Positions 8,366 through 17,181 of a stretch of 64,000 nucleotides of DNA are shown piece by piece. A program made the position numbers and the translations under genes. The notes beneath the pieces were generated by a model. The model was not told where the DNA came from and did not search any database. It worked only from the letters and a program-made list of their open reading frames with translations. Numbering within the stretch: position 1 is the first letter of the stretch; every line of letters starts with the position of its first letter. The stretch is from a virus: IMG/VR virus record IMGVR_UViG_3300046171_000314, positions 1-64,000 of that record. One strand, 5' to 3'.

Positions 8366-8677
8366 ATGAAACAAATTAAACTTGAAGTGATAACCACAAA
8401 AAGAGTATCGGCTATCAAAGCCGTGCGAGTGATACTTGATTGTGGCTTGAAGTATGCCAAACAGGTGTCCGAAGGTATGCCACTCTATATGAGGGATGTC
8501 CCTCTCTCAATGTTCTCTGAACTTTTAGAGTGCCCCTATATCAAGGTGCACGTTGTGGGGGTGTCCCTCCCATCTCACTCTGTCGAAAGACAGATTGTTA
8601 TCAAACTGCTGTGGCATAAAGAGAGAACGGCTGCTCTCTACACTCAGTTGGCAGAAATAAAAGGCTTGACACCCTAA
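8366..8677 (+). CDS. Small protein resembling the bL12 C-terminal domain
   Basis: A 103-residue protein starting after AAGGAG. Residues about 14-50 (KRVSAIKAVRVILDCGLKYA, then KQVSEGMP) closely follow the helix-turn pattern of the ribosomal L7/L12 C-terminal domain (IxVIKxVRxxTGLGLKEAKxLVExxP), which recruits translation factors. Phage-encoded bL12-like proteins are known, but here the N-terminal dimerisation domain and hinge are absent and the tail differs. The assignment is by eye and moderate; an unrelated domain with a similar helix is possible. Confidence 0.55.
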   Translation: MKQIKLEVITTKRVSAIKAVRVILDCGLKYAKQVSEGMPLYMRDVPLSMFSELLECPYIKVHVVGVSLPSHSVERQIVIKLLWHKERTAALYTQLAEIKGLTP

Positions 8678-8702
8678 CGTAAAAGCCCCCCTGTCGTATA
8701 GG
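8676..8702 (+). promoter_or_regulatory. Class 1 promoter motif
   Basis: ACGTAAA, 11 bases (C-rich here), CGTATAGG then GGATGAATC. It overlaps the stop of the preceding gene and lies about 36 bases before the start at 8738. Confidence 0.8.
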
Positions 8703-8737
8703 GGATGAATCGGAAACACCATTACAATGAGGTCAAT

Positions 8738-9295
8738 ATGAAATACAATCATTCTGATAAAAATCACCGCCTTTTCTTGGCAGGTCGTGTGCTTGATATG
8801 TTGAGCACCGCAGGCTTTGAAGAAGTGGAGATGCCTATGACAGAAGAGCGAGTGTTCGCTCGCAATGTCGTCGTCAAAAACGATAAGGGCGAACCTGTGA
8901 CAACGCCTGTTCGAGTCCTTGTTTATACAAGCATCGACAAACGAAGCAAAGAGATCCGCAAGGTTGGCACTGATGCTATTCGCATTTGTGGTGTTCGCTC
9001 TTACAAAGATGGAACTGAAAAGGGCTGCATCAAGCGAAAGCGAGTCAATCGTGTTGGAGAGATCGATGATGTCGTTGGTCGTGCTCTCGAAAGAATGCGA
9101 ACAGCATACAAAGAGGCTCTGCTTGCCTATCGCAGCCCTACGCACTGCAAGTCTTGTGGGGCGATGAACTTTGTGTCTAAGACAGGCAACGATGTCTGCT
9201 CTGATCTTTGTTTCACAAAGAAAGCAGGGTACAAGCCCAAGCCAAAGAAGACATTCAAGAAATACAGACGAACGTATAAAAGAGGAAGGAGATAA
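8738..9295 (+). CDS. Basic zinc-ribbon protein
   Basis: A 185-residue protein starting after GAGGTCAAT. The C-terminal third has HCKSCGAMNFV ... CSDLC, a zinc-ribbon-like four-cysteine motif, followed by a strongly basic tail of Lys/Arg/Tyr, both typical of nucleic-acid binding. The N-terminal two thirds resembles a small phage domain with a conserved arginine-rich core (DKRSKEIRKVGTDAIRI). Precise role unknown. Confidence 0.7.
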   Translation: MKYNHSDKNHRLFLAGRVLDMLSTAGFEEVEMPMTEERVFARNVVVKNDKGEPVTTPVRVLVYTSIDKRSKEIRKVGTDAIRICGVRSYKDGTEKGCIKRKRVNRVGEIDDVVGRALERMRTAYKEALLAYRSPTHCKSCGAMNFVSKTGNDVCSDLCFTKKAGYKPKPKKTFKKYRRTYKRGRR

Positions 9296-9296
9296 C

Positions 9297-9605
9297 ATGC
9301 CTAGACGCAGAAAAAAGACAACACGATATGATTGGTCAAACGATCCTGATTGCACTCAAATCCGATCCTCAAATATGCCAACCACCTCCCCTGAGGAAAT
9401 GGCTGAGATGATTGCCAAAGAGAAAGCCGAACTCAAAGCAGAAGCCAAGAGATGGAAAGCAGAAGCGAAGGCGGCTAGAGCCAAAGAAGACGCTGACTTC
9501 AATGCTTGGCTGAAACAAAACCCCAACAAGACAAGATATGATTGGGAAGTGTCGATAGCCAAGTCACGAAAAAGTGGAATTGGATGGTGCGGCTTTGGTC
9601 GGTAG
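9297..9605 (+). CDS. Unknown charged helical protein
   Basis: A 102-residue protein starting one base after the preceding stop, after GGAGATAAC. The motif TRYDW occurs near both ends, and the middle (about 30-75) is an Ala/Lys/Glu-rich single helix or coiled coil. Probably co-transcribed with the zinc-ribbon gene. Confidence 0.65.
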   Translation: MPRRRKKTTRYDWSNDPDCTQIRSSNMPTTSPEEMAEMIAKEKAELKAEAKRWKAEAKAARAKEDADFNAWLKQNPNKTRYDWEVSIAKSRKSGIGWCGFGR

Positions 9606-9620
9606 CCCACCCCCTATATA

Positions 9621-9645
9621 GTCCCCCTGTAACAAGGGGGGCTAT
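9621..9645. other. Stem-loop between genes
   Basis: TAGTCCCCC and GGGGGCTA can pair around a short loop, without a T-run afterwards. It may be an RNA processing or stability hairpin, or a weak terminator. Confidence 0.4.
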
Positions 9646-9671
9646 TGCTCCAAGGAGGGTATGGTGTTCGT

Positions 9672-10580
9672 ATGAATGAACTGCACCTACATATCGATGG
9701 ATCTCTCAGGCTCTCTACTCTCAAAGAATGGTGTCCGAATGTTCCTGATGACTTTGGCTTCAAGATCGGAATGAACCTACAGGATTGCCTTGCCTGTTTT
9801 GCTACCACTGTGGGAGCACTCAACTCCCCAAAGAGATTGGCGAGAGTTGTTCAAGAGATTTGCCAAGACCAAAGAGCACTAGGAATAGACAAAACAGAAC
9901 TAAGGTTCGCACCGCACATTCATCGTGCATCCGCATCCGAAATGATTGCTGCGGCTTCTGAAAATCTCGAAGAGGGTTTCACATTGGTTTTGTGCGGGCT
10001 GTTTGGAGATTCCCCTGATGTACTTTCGGAACTTATTGAACTTTCAAAGAAGTATCCCAACGTAGTCGGGATTGATCTAGCAGGTGCTCCCTCGAAAGTT
10101 CATAAGTTCAAACTAAAAGACTACCAAGATGTGTTCAGGATGGCAAAATCCTACGGCTTCAAAACAACTGCCCATCTTGGAGAAGGAAGACCTCCATCTG
10201 AAATCATCGATGCCCTGCATCTTCTGAACCTGAATCGAATAGGACACGGATGTTCCCTGCTAGAAGACAACAGAGCAAAGGAACTTATCATTGAAAAGCA
10301 TATCGTAGTGGAAGCCTGTCCGACATCGAATATTCACGTGGGTGTTTATCAGAACATCAAAGAACACCCCATCAAAGAATGGATAAGAGAAGGAGTTCTA
10401 GTGACAGTATGCTCAGACAACACATTGATGAGTCGCACGAACACAATAAGAGAACTCGAACTGTTGGATCTGACAGAGCAGGAACGTACTTGGATAGAAC
10501 ATTCTTCGCAGGTGGGACTCTTCCCCCTAAGGACAAAAGATTCCGAACCCACCCCAAAAGGAAAAAAACCGCTCCATTAA
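9672..10580 (+). CDS. Adenosine deaminase-like metal-dependent hydrolase
   Basis: A 302-residue protein of the adenosine/AMP deaminase superfamily. Zinc ligands HLHIDGS (about 5-11), a central GIDLAGAP, TAHLGEG (about 178), RIGHG, EACPTSN and VCSDNT are all present in the order expected for a TIM-barrel deaminase. The usual double aspartate (TDDP) is SDN here, so the second Asp is Asn. Likely role is deamination of adenosine or a modified adenine nucleoside in phage nucleotide metabolism. An ATG at 9661 nearer the AAGGAGGG site reads into a stop, so 9672 is the start. Confidence 0.8.
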   Translation: MNELHLHIDGSLRLSTLKEWCPNVPDDFGFKIGMNLQDCLACFATTVGALNSPKRLARVVQEICQDQRALGIDKTELRFAPHIHRASASEMIAAASENLEEGFTLVLCGLFGDSPDVLSELIELSKKYPNVVGIDLAGAPSKVHKFKLKDYQDVFRMAKSYGFKTTAHLGEGRPPSEIIDALHLLNLNRIGHGCSLLEDNRAKELIIEKHIVVEACPTSNIHVGVYQNIKEHPIKEWIREGVLVTVCSDNTLMSRTNTIRELELLDLTEQERTWIEHSSQVGLFPLRTKDSEPTPKGKKPLH

Positions 10581-10867
10581 CTCTTAGAAAAATTCGCACA
10601 ACCCGAAATTTTCGAATTGAAAACGCATTGATTTTCTCAACCTTTTACTTTTTTCCCCTTTTTATCCCTCCCTTAAAGATGGGTATTTCTTCTATACACA
10701 GAGCAAAGCAAAGGAGGGTTGTATCCTCAGAGAGAACAAAGAGATAGTGTCCTCAATTTGACCCCCCTTGTTATATATGAGGTTTTTCAAAACGGAATTG
10801 CGAATTAGTGAATTGTGAAATTGTTTTTGTAATTTTTTTTCGGAGGTTTGATTTTAACCCCCCTTTG
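10581..10867. other. Intergenic gap without a convincing gene
   Basis: About 290 AT-rich bases between the deaminase gene and the next operon. I see no supported gene, only very short reading frames without good starts. A class 2-type promoter lies at its right end. Confidence 0.5.
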
Positions 10868-10884
10868 GTATTCTGTTTATATTT
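10868..10884 (+). promoter_or_regulatory. Class 2 promoter motif
   Basis: TATTCTGTTTATA, a variant of TAATYTKYCTATA, about 25 bases before the start at 10907. Confidence 0.55.
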
Positions 10885-10906
10885 CATTGATGGCAGGAGG
10901 AATGCA

Positions 10907-11488
10907 ATGACGTACACTGATAAAATATTAGGCTTGATAGAAACAAAGGACTTGTTTAATGTCGAGCAAGCCTTTGCACTTGCGACAACTCTTTTGGAGA
11001 GTGGGGACATTTCAAAAGTTGATTTCAAGTTAATAAAGGGCGTTACAGAGTCCACCCTTAGGGACATAGAAGAGTCTTTGATATCAGAAGAAGAACGTAT
11101 GACTCTCAATTTGCAGTTCACTTTCAATGACCCTAATCACCAAGTAGATATATATGTACCTGCGTGGGTTATGTTGAATCTCACTCTGAAAGACCTTGAG
11201 GTGTCTGTCTTTCAGAAAAAGGGTATGCGATACGAGGTGTACGGTCTTGGGTATTCCTCACCGAAAAAATCATCGTTGAGCAGTAAAGATGTTCGCACAA
11301 TAGAGAAAAACAGAGGTTGGAAAAAAGCAACTCGAACTATTTCTCACGATAGAAATCTCAGCAAAAAAGCAGATGCCGCTGTCGTAGATATTATCCGAGA
11401 CTTAGAGAAAGTCCTTTCAAAGGACATGCAGATTATCGGCAAGAGAATATTAGAACAATACAGAACAGACCCCAAATGGTGGAAATAG
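10907..11488 (+). CDS. Unknown protein with N-terminal QA-helical module
   Basis: A 193-residue protein. Residues about 5-32 (KILGLIETKDLFNVEQAFAL then ATTLLESG) match a short helical module, QAxxLxxAL-like, seen in at least a dozen proteins of this window. The rest is alpha/beta with a basic stretch near 130-150. The apparent ATG at 10902 is followed by a stop, so 10907 after GGAGG is the start. Class 2 promoter upstream; operon with the next gene. Confidence 0.7.
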   Translation: MTYTDKILGLIETKDLFNVEQAFALATTLLESGDISKVDFKLIKGVTESTLRDIEESLISEEERMTLNLQFTFNDPNHQVDIYVPAWVMLNLTLKDLEVSVFQKKGMRYEVYGLGYSSPKKSSLSSKDVRTIEKNRGWKKATRTISHDRNLSKKADAAVVDIIRDLEKVLSKDMQIIGKRILEQYRTDPKWWK

Positions 11489-11497
11489 GAGTAACTG

Positions 11498-12184
11498 ATG
11501 AAAAAAGCAAATACAGGTTGGACTTATGTTTCAACGGTTGAGTACGAGTTAATGACAGGAGCGGATGGGGCACACATTCACCGCAGACCGAAAGATGGTT
11601 CTCCTTATATACATCAAAAAGACATTGAGAGATACACCGAAAGCGACACGCTGTCTTGGCGAGACTACATTATGGACACTCCTGAATGGGATGAAGCCAT
11701 CCTAGATATAGAGAACTCTTATGACACAAGTGACAATGAGTATGATCTTAGGGTGAAGCGAATTATCTCTGTAACTGAGAGTGATTCCTATTACGATATG
11801 GAAGTTAGTGATAAAATGGCTGTATATAAGGCGAACTTATCTCCCCAAGAGCGGAAAAATTTGGAGAAAGTCGTAAGGTCTTTCGATGCAAGAAAAAGTC
11901 TTAAAGATTTGAAAGACACCTATAACAACTCCACTAAAAAACAAGCCGATGCGATACGGAGTTTGTTGGAAAGCCATACGGTTAGCGGAATCAACCAAGC
12001 CATCTCTCTCGCAGAGGCTCTTGAAGATAAGAAGATCAATGATATGATCAGGGATTTCTTATTAAAAAGTAGCGGTGACATAAACGAGGGCATTGTGGAT
12101 ATGACCGTTGAGATAGTGGTTGAGTGGGAGTTCGTGGTTCTTGGTCGTCTTATACCTTACGGAGAAGATTCCGAAGAATATTAA
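11498..12184 (+). CDS. Unknown protein with QA-helical module
   Basis: A 228-residue protein nine bases after the previous gene, with a GGAG site. Residues about 145-180 contain ADAIRSLLESHTVSGINQAI then SLAEAL, the recurring module, here near the C-terminus. The N-terminal half is acidic and Tyr/Asp-rich. No catalytic motif seen. Confidence 0.7.
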   Translation: MKKANTGWTYVSTVEYELMTGADGAHIHRRPKDGSPYIHQKDIERYTESDTLSWRDYIMDTPEWDEAILDIENSYDTSDNEYDLRVKRIISVTESDSYYDMEVSDKMAVYKANLSPQERKNLEKVVRSFDARKSLKDLKDTYNNSTKKQADAIRSLLESHTVSGINQAISLAEALEDKKINDMIRDFLLKSSGDINEGIVDMTVEIVVEWEFVVLGRLIPYGEDSEEY

Positions 12185-12200
12185 AGTGTCCGTAGGGTCT

Positions 12201-12227
12201 AACGTAAAATTTTGGCAATCGTATAGG
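12201..12227 (+). promoter_or_regulatory. Class 1 promoter motif
   Basis: ACGTAAA, 11 bases, CGTATAGG then AAGTGTTGGAG. Upstream of 12290. Confidence 0.8.
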
Positions 12228-12289
12228 AAGTGTTGGAGAGGGGTGTCACCCTTTTCAATCCTTTAACCCTATTTCTTACGGAGGTCATT

Positions 12290-12514
12290 ATGAGGGTATA
12301 TATGGACTTAGACATGGTTATGGCATTGGAATTAACTTATTACGGAAAGGTCGGAGATGAAAGAGTCACTCTGACACCAAACGAACTGATAGAGTTGAGA
12401 GGTCCTTGGAAGGGATATGATGTCCGCCACATGGACTATTTCAGAATGGTCGGAATGGACACACCAATACTGTTATTGAACACAGGATTGGGATGGTTTG
12501 AAGCCCGAACTTAA
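12290..12514 (+). CDS. Unknown 74-aa protein
   Basis: Starts after CGGAGGTCATT, the same leader found before several class 1 genes. The product is small, Met- and Leu-rich, with a beta-rich pattern. No family recognised. Confidence 0.65.
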   Translation: MRVYMDLDMVMALELTYYGKVGDERVTLTPNELIELRGPWKGYDVRHMDYFRMVGMDTPILLLNTGLGWFEART

Positions 12515-12613
12515 TTTTTCACATTTTCACACACCCTGTCTTTGGGTTTCGGTAACGGAACTTGAAGGCAGGGATTTTTTTTACATCCCCTTTAGACATT
12601 CAAGGAGTCTACT

Positions 12614-14338
12614 ATGTCAAACAAAACCCTAATGGATATTTTCAACGAAGCGGAAACCCACAGACTTATGCAAGTGAAGATCCGACCTTCGGTTATCTTC
12701 GAGCAATTGGAACTCATACCTATTTCAAGATTACACCCTGTTCACCTTAGTCGAGCAGAAGCCCAATGGTTAGCCGAGAACCTTTCTGAATATGGTGCAA
12801 GCATCATTATTCCTGTATTGGTGGCTCTTCGGTCAGGCTTGCTTGATCCAAGAATGACCGCCCTCACAGAGGCACAGTTTGAGATAGTGTTTGCTAGAAT
12901 CAAACACTTTTTAGACAACTCTCCCTCCGCAATAAAGGCATTTAATAGTTGTTATTCTGATGTTATGGACTCTTTGATATACTCCCTTCCTTTGGAAGAT
13001 AAGATAGAAGAGATTAAACAGGGTGCTCATTCCTATGTCAAAATGGCTTTGAGCAAGGACTTTCTTAAATTGGCTCGGCAGTATTCAGGCAAAGAGATTG
13101 CTCGTGTTCGTAGGGCTTTGGCTATTCACCAAACAAGTGTTGGACACAGAGACTTCGCTCAAGACCACTTTTGGATGAACCTTGCCAATCAAAATAATCA
13201 CGATATGCTCAATCCTGAGTCGATGGCAACTGCCCTGACTATTTGTCGATGGATGGAAAAGGGACAGAAGACCTATCTATTAGATGATGATCTCTTTGAG
13301 AAGATTGAAATCCAAAGACCTCCCGACAATAATACGGATATTGATAAGCACGATAGAATCGAAGAACTGTACAACAAGCATGTTGAGTTGGTTCGGAAAG
13401 TTAGTGGGGGTTATGATGAAGTGACTCTCAGTAATGCTCAAGCGGTCTATATAGATCCTGACAAGTTCGACAAGTTGAAAGAGGACAGCCCTGAGATGGT
13501 GCGTTTGCGAGAGAGCAAGAAGGCAGTACAACAGGCGGTAATGGATTACATTTCTTTGGACTCTTTCAAAATCGAACTGCCTGAGGCTCTGAAAGACGAT
13601 TCCTTTGATCCCATTCTTGTGATCACTCCCGACCACACGATGACCTTCATTGCCTCCCTTGAGGTGAAAAAGAGAATCCCCTACAACCCCTCTCAGTTGT
13701 GGAAGATGGGAGGAACGTTCCAAAGGAACATCTTTTACCAAGAGATGTTGCGACAAAAATATGGTGATTGTCTGATTCAAAAAGGATGGATAGCCCTAAC
13801 AATGGATGACTCTCGTGTTCCAAGAATTGATCGATTTGCTCACTTTCAAATGAACCGAGAACGTTGCAGTGCCACAATGCACGTGGGTTTGTCTCAAGCC
13901 CTCACTGCTTTGAACTTGGTGACCTGTTTGCAAAATCCAAAGACAGTGGCGGTATGGAAAGACCGACCAAAGAATAGAAAGAAGAACAAAAAGAAGAGGT
14001 TCACTACAGTGGCGGACAAACCTCGTTTTCATTCTATTCAGGTCGATCCTACTTTCTTGGAAGAGATTAAGCCTCTAGTAATCAACCCCTCTAATAGTAG
14101 CGGTGGCGAAAAGTGCCAACACGAACGTTCTGCAACCACTGCTAATATTTGGGTGACACGAAAGAACTTGAAGCACGGTGAGACAATTCTTGGAACGAGA
14201 ACCAACCATGCAGGAAACCAAGTATTCCGAGTCACTCGACCACGAGCAGGGGCAACGGTCAATCCACACCTTGCTCGTAAAGAAAGAAAGCCCTTCTCAA
14301 TTACAAGGGTTAAATCTACCACCATTGATAGGGTGTAA
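12614..14338 (+). CDS. Large unknown 574-aa protein
   Basis: Start follows AAGGAGTCTACT. The N-terminal 350 residues are mostly helical; a central region has the dipeptide-rich DPDKFDKLKED segment; the C-terminal 150 residues are markedly basic (PKNRKKNKKKR and many Arg), which suggests nucleic-acid binding. I do not recognise any catalytic signature. It ends immediately before a class 1 promoter. It is probably transcribed from the class 1 promoter at 12201 together with the small gene upstream. Confidence 0.75.
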   Translation: MSNKTLMDIFNEAETHRLMQVKIRPSVIFEQLELIPISRLHPVHLSRAEAQWLAENLSEYGASIIIPVLVALRSGLLDPRMTALTEAQFEIVFARIKHFLDNSPSAIKAFNSCYSDVMDSLIYSLPLEDKIEEIKQGAHSYVKMALSKDFLKLARQYSGKEIARVRRALAIHQTSVGHRDFAQDHFWMNLANQNNHDMLNPESMATALTICRWMEKGQKTYLLDDDLFEKIEIQRPPDNNTDIDKHDRIEELYNKHVELVRKVSGGYDEVTLSNAQAVYIDPDKFDKLKEDSPEMVRLRESKKAVQQAVMDYISLDSFKIELPEALKDDSFDPILVITPDHTMTFIASLEVKKRIPYNPSQLWKMGGTFQRNIFYQEMLRQKYGDCLIQKGWIALTMDDSRVPRIDRFAHFQMNRERCSATMHVGLSQALTALNLVTCLQNPKTVAVWKDRPKNRKKNKKKRFTTVADKPRFHSIQVDPTFLEEIKPLVINPSNSSGGEKCQHERSATTANIWVTRKNLKHGETILGTRTNHAGNQVFRVTRPRAGATVNPHLARKERKPFSITRVKSTTIDRV

Positions 14339-14362
14339 CGTAAATTTTTGACAATCGTATAT
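14337..14362 (+). promoter_or_regulatory. Class 1 promoter motif
   Basis: ACGTAAA, 11 bases, CGTATAT then GAATTGTTGG; overlaps the stop of the 574-residue gene. Confidence 0.8.
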
Positions 14363-14425
14363 GAATTGTTGGGGGGGTTGCTATTCCCCCTCAGCATTAT
14401 TCTCAAAAACACTTGGAGGTGTTCT

Positions 14426-15076
14426 ATGTTCGATAAACTAGCAAAAGCAGACAAAGTAATGATTGTGACAACCAAAAAAGGTAAGGTCACAGGTCGTGGT
14501 CAAGACAAGAAACGCAGAGGTGCTGATAAGGTTGCCGCTGTTGTTCGCATTGGTGTTGATTACATTGACCTTGTAAAAGATAGTAAGGCTCTTTGTGAAG
14601 CCCCTAACTTTATCAATGAGGTCTTTGAAAAGGTCGAAGCCAAAGGTGTAACATTCGGAAAGAATGGTGATAAGCCAACCCTTGAAGATGTTGCTCTTGC
14701 GGTGGCTCAAACAATCGCAAGTTTTGATCGCACTCTCAACCCTGACCCAACGGTACAGCCAACTCGTGTCAATCCCTACAAGCCTTTGGTTTGGGATGGC
14801 GAAACTGTTCGTGGTATCAAGGTCTATGATGGTACAGGTGAAGGTGGTGTTGGCGATATGCACATCTATGGACTCATTGAGGACAAGAAAGTGCTAGAGG
14901 CGGATGAACCTATTCCTGCAAGTGTTCCTCGAAAGGGAACTACTGCGGTCAAACCAATCATCCGACGAATGTTGCCGATTGCCAAATGGGTGCAATACAC
15001 ACTTGTGGCAGGCACTGAGTATCGCCTTGTGGCAACGGATGTTGATACAGAGTTTCATGCTTTGAAGGGGGTGTGA
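14426..15076 (+). CDS. Unknown 216-aa protein
   Basis: Start after TTGGAGGTGTTCT. The N-terminus is basic (TTKKGKVTGRGQDKKRR) and is followed by a helical middle and a beta-rich C-terminal half with YDGTGEGGVGDMHIYG. The overall impression is a phage-specific regulatory or structural protein of unknown family. Its TGA is one base from the next ATG (TGATATG), so the two genes are coupled. Confidence 0.7.
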   Translation: MFDKLAKADKVMIVTTKKGKVTGRGQDKKRRGADKVAAVVRIGVDYIDLVKDSKALCEAPNFINEVFEKVEAKGVTFGKNGDKPTLEDVALAVAQTIASFDRTLNPDPTVQPTRVNPYKPLVWDGETVRGIKVYDGTGEGGVGDMHIYGLIEDKKVLEADEPIPASVPRKGTTAVKPIIRRMLPIAKWVQYTLVAGTEYRLVATDVDTEFHALKGV

Positions 15077-15077
15077 T

Positions 15078-15347
15078 ATGTCTGAAGAATATGAAAGAAT
15101 GTTCTTAGAGCAAATATCTAATCCTGTTACTTTCAGATTTCTTGAAAGTACTTTTGGGTGGGAAAACACTTGTACTTGGCTTGCCAAATATAGCAAGTCA
15201 GGCGGTGTTTTCCCACTCGACCCAACCAAAGCACAGGCTTGGTTGATCAAGGCTTGGGATCAGGTTGAACTGCCTGCAAAGGCAAGGTTCTATCCGAACA
15301 TTGAAATGTGGCGAAACATTAAGTGGCAAAAAGTCCACAGACCGTAA
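15078..15347 (+). CDS. Unknown 89-aa protein
   Basis: Coupled to the preceding gene by TGATATG. It is rich in Trp and aromatic residues and predicted mixed helix. It is followed by a strong terminator, which closes the class 1 unit begun at 14337. Confidence 0.65.
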   Translation: MSEEYERMFLEQISNPVTFRFLESTFGWENTCTWLAKYSKSGGVFPLDPTKAQAWLIKAWDQVELPAKARFYPNIEMWRNIKWQKVHRP

Positions 15348-15362
15348 TCTATAAAAATCTTA

Positions 15363-15393
15363 TAAAAGGCAAACAAAAATGTTTGCCTTTTCT
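15363..15393 (+). terminator. Rho-independent terminator
   Basis: AAAAGGCAAAC and GTTTGCCTTTT form an eleven-pair stem around AAAAAT. Confidence 0.85.
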
Positions 15394-15421
15394 GTATCAC
15401 ACAACCTATGGAGAGTTGATT

Positions 15422-15793
15422 ATGAAAACTAAGAAAAGAACTAATAAAGCAAAACCTCTGTCTTTAAGGCAACGGATTAATAAAGCCATTCGGAATCTCT
15501 ATCCCTCCAAACATTACTGCATTGAGTTTCAATATGGAGTTATTGGAGGTGTTCGTCAGCACCAAGATTGGGATAAACAGGGATTGTGGACATGGACAGG
15601 TCACTTTCAAGATTGGAGAGGAGGCTTGGGCTTTGGTCGGCTCAAAGATGGCGACAAATTTTGCCTCCAAATCAATCGCAGATACTATGAGTCTGAACGG
15701 CTTTGGGGTTGGGAGGCAGGAAACTCTCTTGAAGATCATCTCTATGTCACCATTGAGAATGGTGATTTCAAACTCAACGGGGTAGGCGAATGA
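15422..15793 (+). CDS. Unknown 123-aa protein
   Basis: ATG preceded by GGAGAGTTGATT. Basic N-terminus, then a Trp/Gly/Phe-rich domain (about 45-110) that looks beta-rich. No family recognised. Downstream genes to 16484 probably share its transcript. Confidence 0.65.
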   Translation: MKTKKRTNKAKPLSLRQRINKAIRNLYPSKHYCIEFQYGVIGGVRQHQDWDKQGLWTWTGHFQDWRGGLGFGRLKDGDKFCLQINRRYYESERLWGWEAGNSLEDHLYVTIENGDFKLNGVGE

Positions 15794-15875
15794 AAGTAAA
15801 AGCAACGGTTCTAATCACCTTTGGAATAAATAGGAGCATATTATGACACACACTACACACACTACAGGAGATACT

Positions 15876-16484
15876 ATGGATATCAAACTTGCCCCCTACA
15901 CCTCTGCCACCTTTTCTTGGTCGGCTTACAACGACAATTGTATTGGTTCTAAGGTCGTCATCGCCAATGATAAACATTGGCACATTCGAGAGTTCGAGTT
16001 AGCACTGCAAAAAGCGATTGCTACACACGACCCAAAAGACGATTGGTCAGAGGGACAACTCCAAGTGGTATTTCCCAAAGAACACCTCAACCTTCTCTCT
16101 TGCGGTGTCGGTGAGCGAACCGACAATCCTGATGACTATGTGGTTCGTGTTCATAGAGGACAGGTATCTCTCTTTCTCAAACGAGAGAAAGCACTTCCTT
16201 GCGAGTCTGCCAAAGTGATTGTCTATACGAAAGCCGCTCTTCTGAAAGACCCACAACTTGCAGAGGAAGACCGCACTCGAATTGAGGAGTCAGAGGTTAC
16301 TCATTATATGGTGGCTCTTTTAGCGAACGCAGAGGGAGTTCCTGATTCTCGTTCCCCATACAGACTTGTGGATTGTTTGGCGGGAGGCAACAACGATGCA
16401 GAGAAATGGACACTTGAGGACATTAAGCGTCTTGCCAAAGACGCAAGAGATTACGCAGACAAGTGGGAAGTAGTCGCTGACTAA
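15876..16484 (+). CDS. Unknown 202-aa protein
   Basis: The annotated ATG follows ACAGGAGATACT. An in-frame ATG at 15843, also preceded by AGGAG and followed by an ACACAC repeat, would add 11 residues, so two starts are possible. The product is an acidic alpha/beta protein with no recognised motif. It ends at one of the strongest terminators of the window. Confidence 0.7.
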   Translation: MDIKLAPYTSATFSWSAYNDNCIGSKVVIANDKHWHIREFELALQKAIATHDPKDDWSEGQLQVVFPKEHLNLLSCGVGERTDNPDDYVVRVHRGQVSLFLKREKALPCESAKVIVYTKAALLKDPQLAEEDRTRIEESEVTHYMVALLANAEGVPDSRSPYRLVDCLAGGNNDAEKWTLEDIKRLAKDARDYADKWEVVAD

Positions 16485-16502
16485 TCCCTATCTTTTACCA
16501 TT

Positions 16503-16564
16503 GAGAGCAGGAGGGCTGAGATACAGAACCTGATGGTTCTCTCAGCCCTCCTGCTCTCTTTTTT
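16503..16564 (+). terminator. Very strong rho-independent terminator
   Basis: A perfect 19-pair stem (GAGAGCAGGAGGGCTGAGA with its complement) encloses an inner GAACC/GGTTC hairpin and is followed by TTTTTT. It is unusually long for a simple terminator. Confidence 0.9.
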
Positions 16565-16584
16565 CATTTAACTCGGAGATACTT

Positions 16585-17088
16585 ATGACTACTTACAACC
16601 CACACAGAATCAAGGTCAAAGACCTAGTTCGCAGGAAGAAAGACCTGTACCCTAACCCTCTTCACAACTATGGGATAGTGAAAGAGAAAATGATATCAGG
16701 AAAAGACCCTGCACCTTGCATTGAAATGGTGAATCCCTACGCACGCCACTCCACCCACACAAAGGACATACTCGGAGAGTGTTATGTTCAAACAATTCTG
16801 AGAGCAGGGCAAACCATTTCTTGGGATGACAAGGGTTGTGGTGTCGTGTTCGATATCATTATTGAGTTCGCTGATATCAAAGTGAAAGCCTTCGGTGAGT
16901 GGGGTTCTCTTCAAGAGATTTCCATCAAGGAGATAGTTCCCTTTGAACTTGAGATACAGTTTGGTGGAGATGAAATCCTGAACATTGATTGGCATTGGCG
17001 AGGATTAGAGTTTCGAAGTGCCGATAAATTAGAATCTCTTGACTACAGACACTATACCAACTCGCACCCTATTCATAGTGACGATTAA
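16585..17088 (+). CDS. Unknown 167-aa protein
   Basis: Start after CGGAGATACTT. N-terminal basic segment (KVKDLVRRKKDLY) followed by a beta-rich body with ILNIDWHWRGLEFR. It sits between two terminators and so forms a single-gene unit, with the promoter not obvious. Family unknown. Confidence 0.7.
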   Translation: MTTYNPHRIKVKDLVRRKKDLYPNPLHNYGIVKEKMISGKDPAPCIEMVNPYARHSTHTKDILGECYVQTILRAGQTISWDDKGCGVVFDIIIEFADIKVKAFGEWGSLQEISIKEIVPFELEIQFGGDEILNIDWHWRGLEFRSADKLESLDYRHYTNSHPIHSDD

Positions 17089-17118
17089 AAAAGACCCCTT
17101 CACTTGGAGGGGTCTTTT
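17087..17118 (+). terminator. Rho-independent terminator
   Basis: AAAAGACCCCT and AGGGGTCTTTT pair around TCACTTGG. Confidence 0.85.
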
Positions 17119-17137
17119 GCTCCAAGGAACACTTGGG

Positions 17138-17150
17138 TAATTTGTTTATA
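17138..17150 (+). promoter_or_regulatory. Class 2 promoter motif
   Basis: TAATTTGTTTATA, about 32 bases before the start at 17182. Heads an operon of tagged and module-bearing genes up to 19487. Confidence 0.75.
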
Positions 17151-17181
17151 TTCAAATTAGAGTGTAAATGAGGTGTCCTCT

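Noticed and set aside
10379-10747. A plus-strand frame overlapping the end of the deaminase gene
   Set aside because: It is out of frame within the deaminase coding sequence and basic in a way typical of shadow frames.
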